From positions 1-64,000 of the forward strand of contig JAEXUD010000018.1 in the NCBI GenBank assembly GCA_023453025.1: DNA of 64,000 nucleotides, read 5' to 3'. Position numbers and translations under genes: made by a program. Origin of the DNA: Bacillota bacterium (GTDB lineage Bacteria > Bacillota > Clostridia > Tissierellales > Sedimentibacteraceae). Of the stretch, positions 52,843 through 62,541 are shown one piece after another. The stretch's first letter is position 1. Every line of letters begins with the position of its first letter. Below the pieces are notes generated by a model. It ran no database searches and was not told where the DNA came from. It worked only from the letters and a program-made list of their open reading frames with translations.

Positions 52843-53052
52843 TTATTTTTTAAACTCTCCAGAATTACCTATAATCCAGTTACCTTCTAAATCTACAATT
52901 TTTCTTTTATTAATACCTTTACATTCTACAAAATATTTCTTATAACCCAAGTCTTTAGCAAACTGTTCAAATTTTTCTTGGTTAACAGGAATACCCTGAT
53001 CTATTTTAATTCTATATTCACTTCTTAGCGCCTTATATAGCCATGGATTCAT
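52843..53052 (-). CDS. Small hypothetical protein or fragment
   Basis: 69 codons with EKFEQFAKDLGYKKYFVECKG and a C-terminal VDLEGNWIIGNSGEF. Composition looks coding and slightly like the tail of a larger protein. ATG 53052 has no convincing binding site. Family unknown. Confidence 0.35.
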   Translation of the reverse strand: MNPWLYKALRSEYRIKIDQGIPVNQEKFEQFAKDLGYKKYFVECKGINKRKIVDLEGNWIIGNSGEFKK

Positions 53053-53958
53053 ATAAAAGTTCTTTTCTTCTCTATCAAAAAAAATATTTGAATATCTTTA
53101 CACAATATGTCACATTGTAGATTTGATATGTTTTCATAAACATCATTTGTATTAAATGGATATAACCTTCTCTAATTTTACCATCATCTTCACAGTCTTT
53201 GGAATACAAAAAATATGCCGCTTTAAACTGGTTAGGTCTTGGCGGCAGGGTTTATCTCTTAAAAAATAGTCTATAAGTCTTTATTTGTCACTTTTTAACT
53301 TCATACGCTTGACTATACAAAAATTATATCATACAGGCAAGTTATCTCCTTATCGTTTATGCAGCATCCTTTTTGTTATCCAATGTGACAAATCTCTCCT
53401 CAACTTTTATCTCATCACATATTTTCTCTAGTGCAAGGAATATTTCTTCAGACTTAATTTTTGCTTCATAGTAATAATCAAAAATTATATTCAAAAAACT
53501 TGAACTCTCGAAAGTTCCCAAGAAATTTTCTTTCTCATCTCTTCTAAGTCTGTGCAGTCATAATCATTAAGCAAGTCATTAACTAGCGTACCTAAATAGT
53601 TTAACTTGATTTTGTGCCATTATAAGCTGAATTTTCACCTTTTTTAGTTCATTAACTGCTCTTAACAGTTGCTTATAAGCATCGCCAAAATCCTTGATTA
53701 TAGTGCCTTGCCTTGCGTTATTCTCATTATGTACTTTTTAAGAAAATAGTCTTCATTAATCTATTTTATATGTTTCCATATGCAAAACCCTTGAGTGTTC
53801 ATTTTCACATTCAGAAATCCTAATCTATTAGTTTAATTAGCTTCTATCGTTTCGTCTATATCGACTTGTCGGCTAAACGGGTACATAATCATAGTCCCCT
53901 TCTTAATCTTATAAGGAATACCTGCCTTATTATTTTATAAGCAAATCAGAAGTTCAGT
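53053..53958 (-). pseudogene. Decayed coding DNA, about 900 bp
   Basis: No intact gene. On the minus strand several broken frames look coding: around 53590-53720 IKDFGDAYKQLLRAVNEL with KKVKIQLIMAQNQ; around 53530-53590 LVNDLLNDYDCTDLEEMRKK; ending at TAA near 53356 FDYYYEAKIKSEEIFLAL; and, ending at TAA 53833, GIPYKIKKGTMIMYPFSRQV. The first three probably belong to one frameshifted helical protein and the last to another gene's tail. Families not recognised. Confidence 0.45.
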
Positions 53959-54807
53959 TTAATCTCCATTTACAGTTTCTAACTTCATACGTAGGTGACT
54001 TTCCTCCTCAAGCGCAGCTATTCTGTGATCTTCTGTCAGAATTTTCATTTGACTTATTGCAATGGCGTTTAGTTTTTTAAGACGTTCACTTTGCGACATA
54101 CCTTCTCTAATAAATACGGCATTCAGATTTTCCATATTTGAAAGACATACAAGCTGCGAAACATTGGCGTAGTCACGGATATTTCCTTTGAGTTCAGGAT
54201 TAGCATCCCTCCACCGTTTAGCGGTCATACCGAACAAAGCAACATTTAGAACATCGGCTTCACTTGCATAAACCCGATTAACCTGCTGTGAGGTGAGTTC
54301 GATGGGGATCAAGTTCTCTTTGATTGCATCAGTATGTATACGATAATTGATTTTTGCCAGGTTGCGTTTGATATCCCATCCTAACTGTCTCTGTTCCTCT
54401 GATTTAAGCCGTTCGAACTCTTTAATTAAATAGATTTTAAATTCAGGGCTAATCCACATTCCGAATTCAAATGCTATATCCTTGTACGCGTATGTTCCAC
54501 CATAGCGTCCGGCCGTTGCTTTTAAGCCAATTGCATTTGTTTTCGCAACCCATTCTTTAACGCTAATTTTGTAACTGTTTAAACCAGCCTTACTTTTAAT
54601 TATGGCGAATTCGCCATAATTAAAATCAGGATTATGTATCTGTTCCCATATACCTAAGAATTCAACTGTATTTCGGTTTCGAAGCCAATCCGAAATGAAA
54701 AAATCACCATCTTTTGCTTTGAGCATATCCGTCAGTGAAATATAATCCTTATCTTCAATCGTAGCCACTGTAATCTGTGTGCCATTCACAAATATTTGAT
54801 TTGCCAT
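53959..54807 (-). CDS. KilA-N domain protein
   Basis: 282 residues, ATG 54807 after GGGGAGGG. KilA-N signature: YISLTDMLKAKDGDFFISDWLRN, TNAIGLKATAGRYGGTYAYKDIAFEFGMWISPEF and YLIKEFERLK. KilA-N proteins are DNA-binding proteins frequent in phages and integrated elements. A C-terminal helical region (about 200-282) may oligomerise. Marks this region as mobile-element derived. Confidence 0.88.
   Translation of the reverse strand: MANQIFVNGTQITVATIEDKDYISLTDMLKAKDGDFFISDWLRNRNTVEFLGIWEQIHNPDFNYGEFAIIKSKAGLNSYKISVKEWVAKTNAIGLKATAGRYGGTYAYKDIAFEFGMWISPEFKIYLIKEFERLKSEEQRQLGWDIKRNLAKINYRIHTDAIKENLIPIELTSQQVNRVYASEADVLNVALFGMTAKRWRDANPELKGNIRDYANVSQLVCLSNMENLNAVFIREGMSQSERLKKLNAIAISQMKILTEDHRIAALEEESHLRMKLETVNGD
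54594..54625. repeat. Perfect 32 bp palindrome inside the KilA-N gene
   Basis: Half-site TTTTAATTATGGCGAA followed directly by its full complement, centred on GAATTC. It encodes FNYGEFAIIK in the KilA-N protein, a stretch that varies in the family. Confidence 0.8.
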
Positions 54808-54943
54808 TTATCGACCCTCCCCTTAACTATATATATTATATCAAACATATATTCTCTTCTCAATATATATTTTATCTAATAGGCTACACAATACATGACT
54901 ATTTGGTATGGCCCCCAAACTTGTGTATACTACATTTGAGGGA

Positions 54944-55024
54944 CTATGTCATCTTTTTTATCTTCTCAAGGGTACCACGACTTATGGTTACTGTAATTCC
55001 ACCTAAAACTCTGTAAATTTCAAT
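54944..55024 (-). pseudogene. 27-codon coding-like tail directly behind rlmD
   Basis: Right after the rlmD stop the minus strand reads IEIYRVLGGITVTISRGTLE and stops at TAG near 54944. It could be the C-terminal scrap of a recombinase or transposase left at an integration site; this is a guess. The remaining 54808-54943 is AT-rich with no gene. Confidence 0.3.
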
Positions 55025-55027
55025 GTT

Positions 55028-56197
55028 TTATGTGCGTTCAAGCAAGCAAATTGTTTCTGTATGCTCCGTTCCAGGAAACATATCAACAGGCACTGCCTTC
55101 TTTGCTTCGTACCCTCTTTTTACCATGTATGATAAATCTCTCTCCAATGTTACAGGATTGCATGAGATATATACTACCTTCTTTGGGTTCATTGACATCA
55201 TGGCATCTAAAAACTGCTCGGTGCTGCCTGACCTTGGAGGGTCCAGGAATACTACATCAACGGATTGTTTTTCTGCGGCCATTTGGTTCATAAATTCACC
55301 GGCATCCTGGTTGTAGAAATAAATATTGTTTACTTTGTTACGTCTGGCATTTGTTATTGCGTCTTTTACTGCATCGCGGTTAAGCTCGACACCTATTACT
55401 TTTTTGACATGGTCGCTGGCTATTATTCCTATGGTTCCTATTCCGCAGTATGCATCAATTATGGTTTCGATGCCCTTTAATGATGCAAATTCAATGGCTT
55501 TGCCGTAAAGGATTTCTGTCTGGACGGCATTTATCTGATAAAATGATTTTGGTGAAATTCTAAAAACCTTATCACACAAGGTATCCTCTATATAGCCCTT
55601 ACCATACAGCACTTGTTCTCTTTCCCCCAAAACCATGCTGGTTTTTTTATTGTTCACATTCATAACAACGGTTGTTATTTCAGGATGAGTTTTTAACAGT
55701 GCCTTGATAAAATTATTTTTCGAGGGAAATATGTGAGATGCCAAAACCAGCACAACCATTATTTCATTGCTTTTATGTCCTGTCCTTATTAAGACATGGC
55801 GTAAAAGCCCGACTCCGGTGTCTTCGTTATAGGTTTTCATTTTAAATGATTTCATCATCTTGCGAATTGTAACTATAATATTATCGGCACGCTGGTCTTC
55901 TATGAGGCAGCTGTCAACGGGAACAACCTTGTGGCTTCCTGCTTCATATACTCCTGATATTATGTTTCCTTTTTTGTCTGTATCAAATACTGCATGAACC
56001 TTGTTGCGGTAATAATATGGATTTTCCATTCCAATAATGTTTTCAACCTTGCAGAATTTATCTAAAAGAATATTGACCTGCTTTTGTTTTTCTTCTAATT
56101 GTTTTTCATAGCTGTAATGCTGTATCTGGCAGCCTCCGCATTTATTTATAACCGGACAATTCATGATGTCAGGGGCATTGTTTTTTTGTGTCTGCAT
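55028..56197 (-). CDS. rlmD: 23S rRNA (uracil-C5)-methyltransferase, RlmD/RumA family
   Basis: 389 residues, ATG 56197 after AAGGAG. An N-terminal iron-sulfur motif (CPVINKCGGCQIQHYSYEKQ) without a TRAM domain explains the short length. SAM site DAYCGIGTIGI, then FLDPPRSGS and the catalytic Cys in VVYISCNPVTLERD with PVDMFPGTEHTETICLL at the end. Methylates a U of 23S rRNA at C5. The 3' end of such rum genes is a known integration site for phages and ICEs in streptococci, and the accessory region begins right behind it here. Confidence 0.9.
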   Translation of the reverse strand: MQTQKNNAPDIMNCPVINKCGGCQIQHYSYEKQLEEKQKQVNILLDKFCKVENIIGMENPYYYRNKVHAVFDTDKKGNIISGVYEAGSHKVVPVDSCLIEDQRADNIIVTIRKMMKSFKMKTYNEDTGVGLLRHVLIRTGHKSNEIMVVLVLASHIFPSKNNFIKALLKTHPEITTVVMNVNNKKTSMVLGEREQVLYGKGYIEDTLCDKVFRISPKSFYQINAVQTEILYGKAIEFASLKGIETIIDAYCGIGTIGIIASDHVKKVIGVELNRDAVKDAITNARRNKVNNIYFYNQDAGEFMNQMAAEKQSVDVVFLDPPRSGSTEQFLDAMMSMNPKKVVYISCNPVTLERDLSYMVKRGYEAKKAVPVDMFPGTEHTETICLLERT

Positions 56198-56325
56198 TGA
56201 AACTCCTTATAAATATAAAATTCATCTGCTTGATTTATGTTATTATTATACTATTATAACTGGTATTGTCAATGTTATCGGCATAAAAGCCCCTGCTTTA
56301 CTTCTTGTAAAATTCGTCGTAATAT

Positions 56326-56385
56326 AAAAAAGGCATCCGGGTTTGCTGAAATATGCTCTTATATACTTCCCTGATGCCTTTTTTC
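56326..56385. terminator. Bidirectional terminator-like hairpin
   Basis: AAAAAAGGCATC (56327-56338) and GATGCCTTTTTT (56373-56384) are 12 bp arms, with an inner GGG/CCC pair, around a long loop. It follows the MFS stop on the minus strand and lies before rlmD. Confidence 0.75.
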
Positions 56386-56449
56386 TGTATGAAATTGCCT
56401 TTTTGAAAATCAAGTCCTCCATAAATTATTTATCAAATACTACTGTGAA

Positions 56450-57610
56450 TTATTTTGGCTTCTTTATTGATTTAATATATATTACCGCTCCTATAACAGC
56501 CGGAATAATGGATAAGAGATATATTACCTGATATCCTAATTTTTCAGCTATTAGACCCCAGAGGATGGCACCGGCTCCAATACCCAAATCAAATCCAAGA
56601 AAGAAAGTAGCATTTGCAGCACCTCTCCTTAAATGATCAACGTTGCGCACTGACATTGCCTGCAATGCAGGCTGAATTGCTCCGAATCCAAGTCCGTAAA
56701 TAAATCCGGCAATAAGAAAAGCAGTGAGAGAATTAGCAAAATAAATTAAGCACATTGAAATTATTACAAAAACTATGCCCGGAATCACCGCATACGCAGT
56801 TCCTTTTTTGTCTGTCAGGCCTCCAAAGTAGGGGCGTGAAATCAGTAAAGCTACAGCGTAGACGGTAAAAAATAATCCTATATTTTCAATTTGTCTTTGA
56901 GCTGCATAAAGTGCTATGAAAGAAACAATTGCTCCATAGGTCATCGTAACAAAAAAAATCACAATTGCAGGAAGAATGGCCGTTTTTTCGAATATCCCTG
57001 CTTTTTCATGTTCCGGAAGCACGTCAGGCTTATGATATTTTATGACAAAAGAAATAACAATGGAAACCAGCACAAATCCTGCAGACACATTAAAAACAGT
57101 GTTAAATCCATAACCGCTGAGAATTTCAAGTCCCAGTGCAGGGGCAATTGCCATAGCAAGTGTGCTTGTCAGTCCAAAATAGCCCATTCCTTCACCTAAA
57201 CGGGATTTTGGAATTATATCTGAAGCTATGGTGCTTGAGGATGTACTTGAAGCACCCCAGCCAAAACCATGAATAAATCTGATGCTTAACAGCACTAGAA
57301 TTGTTGAAGTCCAATTATATGCCACAACACATACAAGAAATACTATCAATCCAAAAATAAATACTCCTTTTCTCCCTTGTCTATCCAATAATCGACCGGA
57401 AATCGGCCTCATCAAAACCGCAGAAAAGGTAAAAATTCCTACAACCATACCCGCCCAAGTATCTGAGCCTCCCAGCTCCGCTGAAAATACGGGTAATACC
57501 GGCAACAGCATTTGAAATCCCATGGTAATAAATAAGCTTGCTAATGATATAAAAATATAGTCCCGAGTCCAAAGCGGCTCTTTCTTTTGAAATTGTGCAT
57601 CTTTTCCCAT
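56450..57610 (-). CDS. Major facilitator superfamily transporter
   Basis: 386 residues, ATG 57610 eight bases after GGAGG. About twelve membrane helices. MFS motif A appears as GRLLDRQGRKGVF in the 2-3 loop and again as GGLTDKKGTAYAV in the second half. Best guess is a drug or metabolite exporter. It lies directly behind a MarR-type gene on the same strand and is probably its target. Confidence 0.88.
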   Translation of the reverse strand: MGKDAQFQKKEPLWTRDYIFISLASLFITMGFQMLLPVLPVFSAELGGSDTWAGMVVGIFTFSAVLMRPISGRLLDRQGRKGVFIFGLIVFLVCVVAYNWTSTILVLLSIRFIHGFGWGASSTSSSTIASDIIPKSRLGEGMGYFGLTSTLAMAIAPALGLEILSGYGFNTVFNVSAGFVLVSIVISFVIKYHKPDVLPEHEKAGIFEKTAILPAIVIFFVTMTYGAIVSFIALYAAQRQIENIGLFFTVYAVALLISRPYFGGLTDKKGTAYAVIPGIVFVIISMCLIYFANSLTAFLIAGFIYGLGFGAIQPALQAMSVRNVDHLRRGAANATFFLGFDLGIGAGAILWGLIAEKLGYQVIYLLSIIPAVIGAVIYIKSIKKPK

Positions 57611-57700
57611 CAATATTACCTCCGATATAAGTATTCTCCCTGATTAGCACCAGATAATATATTAATTTTTATACACTCATTTATTGATTATTGTAAGCAG

Positions 57701-58135
57701 TTACCTATCATTATTATTTTTTTCTTCATGTAAGTTAGTTATTACCTTTTTCAGCACTGATATTGTATCTTCAAGCATATTTTCAGAAATATCTTTAGAA
57801 TAAATATCCAGCATTTCGGTGAAAACGGATTTAACCTCTGCCGCAGCCTTTCTGCCTTTTTCAGTTAAATATAATGAAGAATATCGTTTGTCTTTCTCGA
57901 CTTGCCTTTTATAAATATAGCCTTTATTTTCTAACTGTCTCACAGCTTTTGCAGTCGTTGATTTTTCCACATACAGACTGGCGCTGAGCTCCTTTTGATT
58001 TATACCTTCATTCTTGGCTATGGCAAGAAAAAAATCGTATTGTCCGCTGCTGATTTCTAACCCACTCAGCTTATGGTTGAATATACTTTGGCTGAGTCTG
58101 TATATGGCAGCACTGTATCTGCCGATACTTTCCAT
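57701..58135 (-). CDS. MarR family transcriptional regulator
   Basis: 144 residues. Winged helix with ISSGQYDFFLAIAKNEGINQKELSASL and VEKSTTAKAVRQLENKGYI, then the wing KDKRYSSLYLTEKG. ATG 58135 follows GGAGGAT. It has a consensus promoter overlapped by a perfect inverted repeat, so it represses itself and presumably the MFS gene 91 bases downstream. Confidence 0.9.
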   Translation of the reverse strand: MESIGRYSAAIYRLSQSIFNHKLSGLEISSGQYDFFLAIAKNEGINQKELSASLYVEKSTTAKAVRQLENKGYIYKRQVEKDKRYSSLYLTEKGRKAAAEVKSVFTEMLDIYSKDISENMLEDTISVLKKVITNLHEEKNNNDR

Positions 58136-58152
58136 TGAACTATCCTCCTCTT

Positions 58153-58203
58153 TATAATAGTTTCTTTTGAAACTATTATAAAGAAATATAGTTTCATTGT
58201 CAA
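58153..58203 (-). promoter_or_regulatory. MarR gene promoter and operator
   Basis: TTGACA (58198-58203), 17 bases, TATAAT (58175-58180): full consensus. Perfect 12 bp arms TATAATAGTTTC/GAAACTATTATA (58153-58180, 4-base spacer) cover the -10 and start. A further half-site ATAGTTTC lies at 58188-58195. Confidence 0.85.
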
Positions 58204-58338
58204 CTAATTGTTAATTTAGTTTTAAAAGGCCAAGATTATTTATAATCAAATATCATTAAAATATAAATTGCATTGCCTATTTTTGTGTAGTAAAATATAT
58301 TTATTTATATTTAAAAGATAGCGGGGATATTTTGAAGA

Positions 58339-59028
58339 ATGAAACGATTTATTTCTGGAGTTAAAACCGGATTACCCATATGCATGGGAGTCATACCGGT
58401 CGGGATTTCTTTTGGCATTATAGCAATACAAGGAGGCTTGGAATCGTGGCAGGCAATACTGATGTCAATAATCGTATTTGCGGGAGCCAGCCAGATTATG
58501 TCTATAGGCATGCTTGTTCAGGGAGCATCGGTTCCGGCAATTATATTTGCTACATTTCTGGTCAATCTAAGGCATTTGATAATGAGTACATATGTGATGA
58601 ACAGATTAAAAGAAACAAAACTATATAAAAAAATGGCCCTAGCCTATGTTTTGTGTGATGAATCCTTCGCCTTGTTTTCCATGAGCGAGGAAGGTGAGGA
58701 TGATGATATATTTTTGTTCGGAATCAATGTAATTCTTGGTATTTCATGGATAACCTCCACAGCAATAGGCTGCATCGCACTTAGCGTTTTGCCTGATACC
58801 ATATCTAAAAGCCTTGGAATAGCTTTTTATGCTTCATTTATAGCAATACTGATGCCTAATATCAGAAAAAATATGCAGCTGTTTTTGGTGGTGCTTATTA
58901 CCGGAATTATAAACAGTATATTTGGAATGTTTTTTTCATCCAGTACGGCACTTATCCTTTCTATATTGACAGGCGCATGTATTGGGATGTTTATCGTAAA
59001 AGACAAGGAAGAGGTGCGTGGAGAATGA
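58339..59028 (+). CDS. azlC: AzlC family branched-chain amino acid exporter subunit
   Basis: 229 residues with about six membrane helices; the motif GVIPVGISFGIIAIQGGLESWQA near the start and FATFLVNLRHLIMS are characteristic. AzlC and AzlD together export branched-chain amino acids or their analogues. The stop overlaps the azlD start by four bases (ATGA). Confidence 0.9.
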   Translation: MKRFISGVKTGLPICMGVIPVGISFGIIAIQGGLESWQAILMSIIVFAGASQIMSIGMLVQGASVPAIIFATFLVNLRHLIMSTYVMNRLKETKLYKKMALAYVLCDESFALFSMSEEGEDDDIFLFGINVILGISWITSTAIGCIALSVLPDTISKSLGIAFYASFIAILMPNIRKNMQLFLVVLITGIINSIFGMFFSSSTALILSILTGACIGMFIVKDKEEVRGE

Positions 59029-59327
59029 GGATATTGATTTTAATCATCGGAATGGGAATTGTAACATATGTACCTCGAATGCTTCCTGCAGTGCTGATCG
59101 GAAAAATTAAATTAAGCAGAAATATGGAAAAGTTCCTGAGCCTGATTCCTTATACAGCAATGGCAGCATTGATTTTCCCAGGAGTTTTGTCGGTAGATGA
59201 GGGAAATATGGCAATCGGGCTTGTCGGTGCTTTTACAGCAATTGTATTAAGCTGGCTGAAGATGCCGATCATATTTGTTGTAACAGGTGCAATAGCAGCT
59301 GATATGTTTGTTTATATGATAATGTAG
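59025..59327 (+). CDS. azlD: AzlD family branched-chain amino acid exporter subunit
   Basis: 100 residues from ATG 59025 with three to four helices. VTYVPRMLPAVLIGKIKLSR and FLSLIPYTAMAALIFPGVL are AzlD marks. The frame stays open upstream to 58977, but the overlap start is typical for the pair. Partner of AzlC. Confidence 0.88.
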   Translation: MRILILIIGMGIVTYVPRMLPAVLIGKIKLSRNMEKFLSLIPYTAMAALIFPGVLSVDEGNMAIGLVGAFTAIVLSWLKMPIIFVVTGAIAADMFVYMIM

Positions 59328-59448
59328 AAAAATTTTGAACGATATTATAAATATGAGCCGGTTGTTATAAGTTGATATTTTATCAGGACCTAAATTGGTT
59401 GTGTGATTAATTTTTTGCATTCCATAAAGCATACGCATTTACCTTTAT

Positions 59449-61416
59449 TTAGTTGATTGTATGCATGTACTTCTCCGCTTCATACCATGGTACAGTAAAA
59501 GAAGTTCCCTTTGCACAAAAAACAGATGTTGATGTATTCTCTACATCTCTTTTTTTGTCATATCCTATTTTATTTACCACTTCATCTGAATTTTCACACA
59601 AATCATATCCGCCGTACATTAAGCTTATGCTTCCCGTGCCTTTAGTAAATGATATTAAATCTATGCTGTAATCCATGAAAGATTCCACAGGTCCTCTTCC
59701 TTTTATATAAACATTTCCACAATTAAGAACAGGTGGTTCACAAGTCCCCCTTAATTTTTGTATGTCAGACATAATTTTCCCCATGTAAATTTCTTCAGCA
59801 TAAATCTCAAAGCTGTAAAAGGGCTCCAGCAAGACAGACTCTGCCTTTTCTAAGCCTTGTCTTATTGCTCTGTAAGCAGCTTCCCTAAAATCACCGCCTT
59901 CAGTATGCTTAATATGTGAACGTCCGTCCACTAAAATTATTTTTATGTCCGTTATCGGAGAACCGGTTAACACCCCTTTATGAATTCTTTCAAATATATG
60001 GTTCTCTATTGTATGTTGATAGTTTAAAATTAAATTGTCAACGTGGCACTGACTCTCATAGGTGATTCCGCTGCCGCGGGCGGTCGGCTCCAATCTTAGC
60101 TGTACTTCCGCATAATGGCGAAGCGGTTCAAAATGCCCATACCCTGTTACCGCTGATAATATGGTTTCTCTATATTCAACCTGTGGTTTTTCAAAGCCAA
60201 CCGATATTCCAAATCTGGATTTTATGACACTCTCCAATATCTCGAGCTGAATCTTCCCCATTACGCTGACTATTATGTCTCCTGTTTCTTCTCTATAAAT
60301 AACTGATAACGCAGGATCTTCAGATTCCAATATCCGCAGCTTTTCCATCAATATTGTTGCATCTGTTTTATCTGATATGCTTACCCTTGACCTGAGAGCT
60401 GCAGTTAAGTGAAAATCACTGACCTTTTCTATTGTTGTTTCACCTGATATTATCATCGTACCACATACAGGGGATTTAAAACCTACAACGGCAAATACGT
60501 CTCCGGCTGATATTTCATTTTTATTTTCATACTTTTTACCTTTATAAACCCTTATTTCGTTTACTTTTTCCGAAGATATAAAATCGTCTTTTTTAAACGT
60601 AAACTCGTCTTTAATGCGTAGTTTTCCCTCTAAGGCTTTTATGAATGTCAGCCGCATTCCCTTATCATCATGGCGTATTTTATAAACCTTCCCTGCAAAG
60701 CAACTATCTTCTTTCTCCTGATATTCTGTTTTAGACAGCCTTGAAAATACATCTAAAAAATTATCTGTTCCTGTTCCTTTTAAGGCAGATCCTGCCATTA
60801 AGGGAAAGCAAAGCCTCTTTTTTATAAGGTTTACAACAACCTCTGATAAATCTTCTGCACTGTAATTTTCTTGTAAATAAGATACCAGGAAGGTATCATC
60901 TCTGTCAGCTGCAAATTCAGCTGTGTACTGATTAATTATATCATCCGCAGAATCAAGATACAGTATATCATCAGTGAGCTTATTTTTAATGTCATCTATT
61001 ATTGCCTGCAGATTAAAAGTGTCTATGTCAGCTTTATTAATAAAAATAAAAACAGGAATATTGTAAGAATTCAATAAGTTGAATAATGTCTTGGTGTGAG
61101 CCTGTACTCCCGAGCTGCCGCTTATTAATAAAATGGCATAATCAAGGGCAGACATGGACCTTTCAGTCTCTGCCGAGAAATCCATGTGTCCGGGTGTATC
61201 TATGATATAATATGTATCATCATTAAATTGAAAAATACCTTGATCAGAAAAAATCGTAATTCCTCTGTTCTGCTCTATCTCATTAGTATCCATGCTTGAA
61301 GTTTTGTGATCAACTCTTCCGAGGTTTCGTATGCTGCCTGTATTGTAAAGGAGTTGTTCTGTGAAAGTAGTCTTGCCTGCATCCACGTGAGCAAAAATCC
61401 CTATTGTTTTTTTCAT
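59449..61416 (-). CDS. TetM/TetB(P)-like ribosomal protection GTPase
   Basis: 655 residues in the EF-G-like ribosomal protection family. G1 AHVDAGKTTFTEQLL, switch I TNEIEQNRGITIF, G3 DTPGHMDF and G4 NKAD are intact, and domain IV is present (TARGSGITYES, PFYSFEIYAEEIYMGKI). Length fits Tet(M) class proteins, but the sequence reads as a divergent relative, so tetracycline protection is possible and not shown. ATG 61416 after AAGGAG. Not linked to transposition genes. Confidence 0.8.
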   Translation of the reverse strand: MKKTIGIFAHVDAGKTTFTEQLLYNTGSIRNLGRVDHKTSSMDTNEIEQNRGITIFSDQGIFQFNDDTYYIIDTPGHMDFSAETERSMSALDYAILLISGSSGVQAHTKTLFNLLNSYNIPVFIFINKADIDTFNLQAIIDDIKNKLTDDILYLDSADDIINQYTAEFAADRDDTFLVSYLQENYSAEDLSEVVVNLIKKRLCFPLMAGSALKGTGTDNFLDVFSRLSKTEYQEKEDSCFAGKVYKIRHDDKGMRLTFIKALEGKLRIKDEFTFKKDDFISSEKVNEIRVYKGKKYENKNEISAGDVFAVVGFKSPVCGTMIISGETTIEKVSDFHLTAALRSRVSISDKTDATILMEKLRILESEDPALSVIYREETGDIIVSVMGKIQLEILESVIKSRFGISVGFEKPQVEYRETILSAVTGYGHFEPLRHYAEVQLRLEPTARGSGITYESQCHVDNLILNYQHTIENHIFERIHKGVLTGSPITDIKIILVDGRSHIKHTEGGDFREAAYRAIRQGLEKAESVLLEPFYSFEIYAEEIYMGKIMSDIQKLRGTCEPPVLNCGNVYIKGRGPVESFMDYSIDLISFTKGTGSISLMYGGYDLCENSDEVVNKIGYDKKRDVENTSTSVFCAKGTSFTVPWYEAEKYMHTIN

Positions 61417-61571
61417 GGTAACTCCTTTTTTATCCGATAAATATAATTTTACAACATATTTATAAACAATTCAATTTAATTCAGATTATTATTCTTTCAC
61501 TATCAAAACAGATTGTTAAGTGATAATGGTTTTAGTCCGGTCCTGATTCGGATTACGGACTTCATCCTTAC

Positions 61572-62519
61572 TTACCATCCGATATCTGACGGATTTCGAA
61601 GCCGTTGATGCTTGAGAATCGGCACATTGTATTTTTCGCCCAGTGAACGCACAAGGTCCTTATAGCAACCTTTCATTTTATCGTGAAAAGCTATTGCTTC
61701 GATACCGCCTTTAATAGCCTCCACTGCTCCTGTTGCAAAAGCAAGACCGTGCTCGCCTTCATATTCTCCGGCTACTAACCACTGATTTGCAATAATATGA
61801 GACACACCGAATGCTTCTTTGCCCCATTCGGTAAAAACTGCCTCTGCAAAATTAGGGTCAAAATGAACCCCTCCGACACAGAGGATGTTATGGATTGTCT
61901 TTTCGTCACCGTTGAAAACTTCTGTCAGCGCATTTGCCAGAGCAGTGCAGGCAGTGCGGTCTGCCCAGCTTTCTTCCACGCTTCCTACCTCAATATCTAC
62001 CATTGGTACGGGATATTGGAGAATAAGCTGCGGTGAGCTTCCTGTTACGGCAGTTCCGGACCAATGAGTTGCTTCTGTCACAGTCCTGTACTCGTCGAGC
62101 TTAAGCTCTGTGCGGTTTTTCTCAAGTGCAAGCAGGAGGTTTCTCATATACTCGGGATTAGCAGGACCGTAAACTCCCGAATTGACATCACCGATGGAAT
62201 GAACTGTCAGCACTTTCGGCGGTGCACTTGCACCCTCATGCCATGTTACCATTCCTGACATATCGCAACCGGCGAAATACTTGTTCATCTCCGGCAGATA
62301 TTTCGTGTAATCCCAGCAAACAGGCACTTCGGTAGGAACAAAATAATATATATTGTCCCAAGCATCCTTGTGCATCATGACCTTTCGTCCGTCAAATGTA
62401 ATATCAGAGGGGGCAAGCATACCTTTTTCGTCCAATATCTCCCATACCATTCGAGATACCAGTCCCTGACTTTTTTCTTCGTTACAGATATAGTAAACTG
62501 CTTTTTTACCTGAAATCAT
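61572..62519 (-). CDS. DtdA/GEK1-like D-aminoacyl-tRNA deacylase family protein
   Basis: 315 residues from ATG 62519 behind AAAGGAG. The pattern of archaeal/plant DtdA is visible: an N-terminal strand KKAVYYICNEEKSQGL, TEATHWSGTA in place of VTHHGP, VDIEVGSVEESWAD in place of IEIGSTExEW, and VGGVHFDPNFAEAVF with SHIIANQ in place of GGGHYxPRFTE...HIIxKY. One histidine of the HHGP site is Trp here, so activity may differ. It follows a MarR-GNAT regulator by 23 bases and is likely co-transcribed with it. Family call moderately sure. Confidence 0.55.
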   Translation of the reverse strand: MISGKKAVYYICNEEKSQGLVSRMVWEILDEKGMLAPSDITFDGRKVMMHKDAWDNIYYFVPTEVPVCWDYTKYLPEMNKYFAGCDMSGMVTWHEGASAPPKVLTVHSIGDVNSGVYGPANPEYMRNLLLALEKNRTELKLDEYRTVTEATHWSGTAVTGSSPQLILQYPVPMVDIEVGSVEESWADRTACTALANALTEVFNGDEKTIHNILCVGGVHFDPNFAEAVFTEWGKEAFGVSHIIANQWLVAGEYEGEHGLAFATGAVEAIKGGIEAIAFHDKMKGCYKDLVRSLGEKYNVPILKHQRLRNPSDIGW

Positions 62520-62541
62520 AATATTTTCTCCTTTCCGATGT

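Noticed and set aside
59449..61416. Housekeeping elongation factor G
   Set aside because: The start, switch regions and C-terminal motifs are those of ribosomal protection proteins, and the length is shorter than EF-G.
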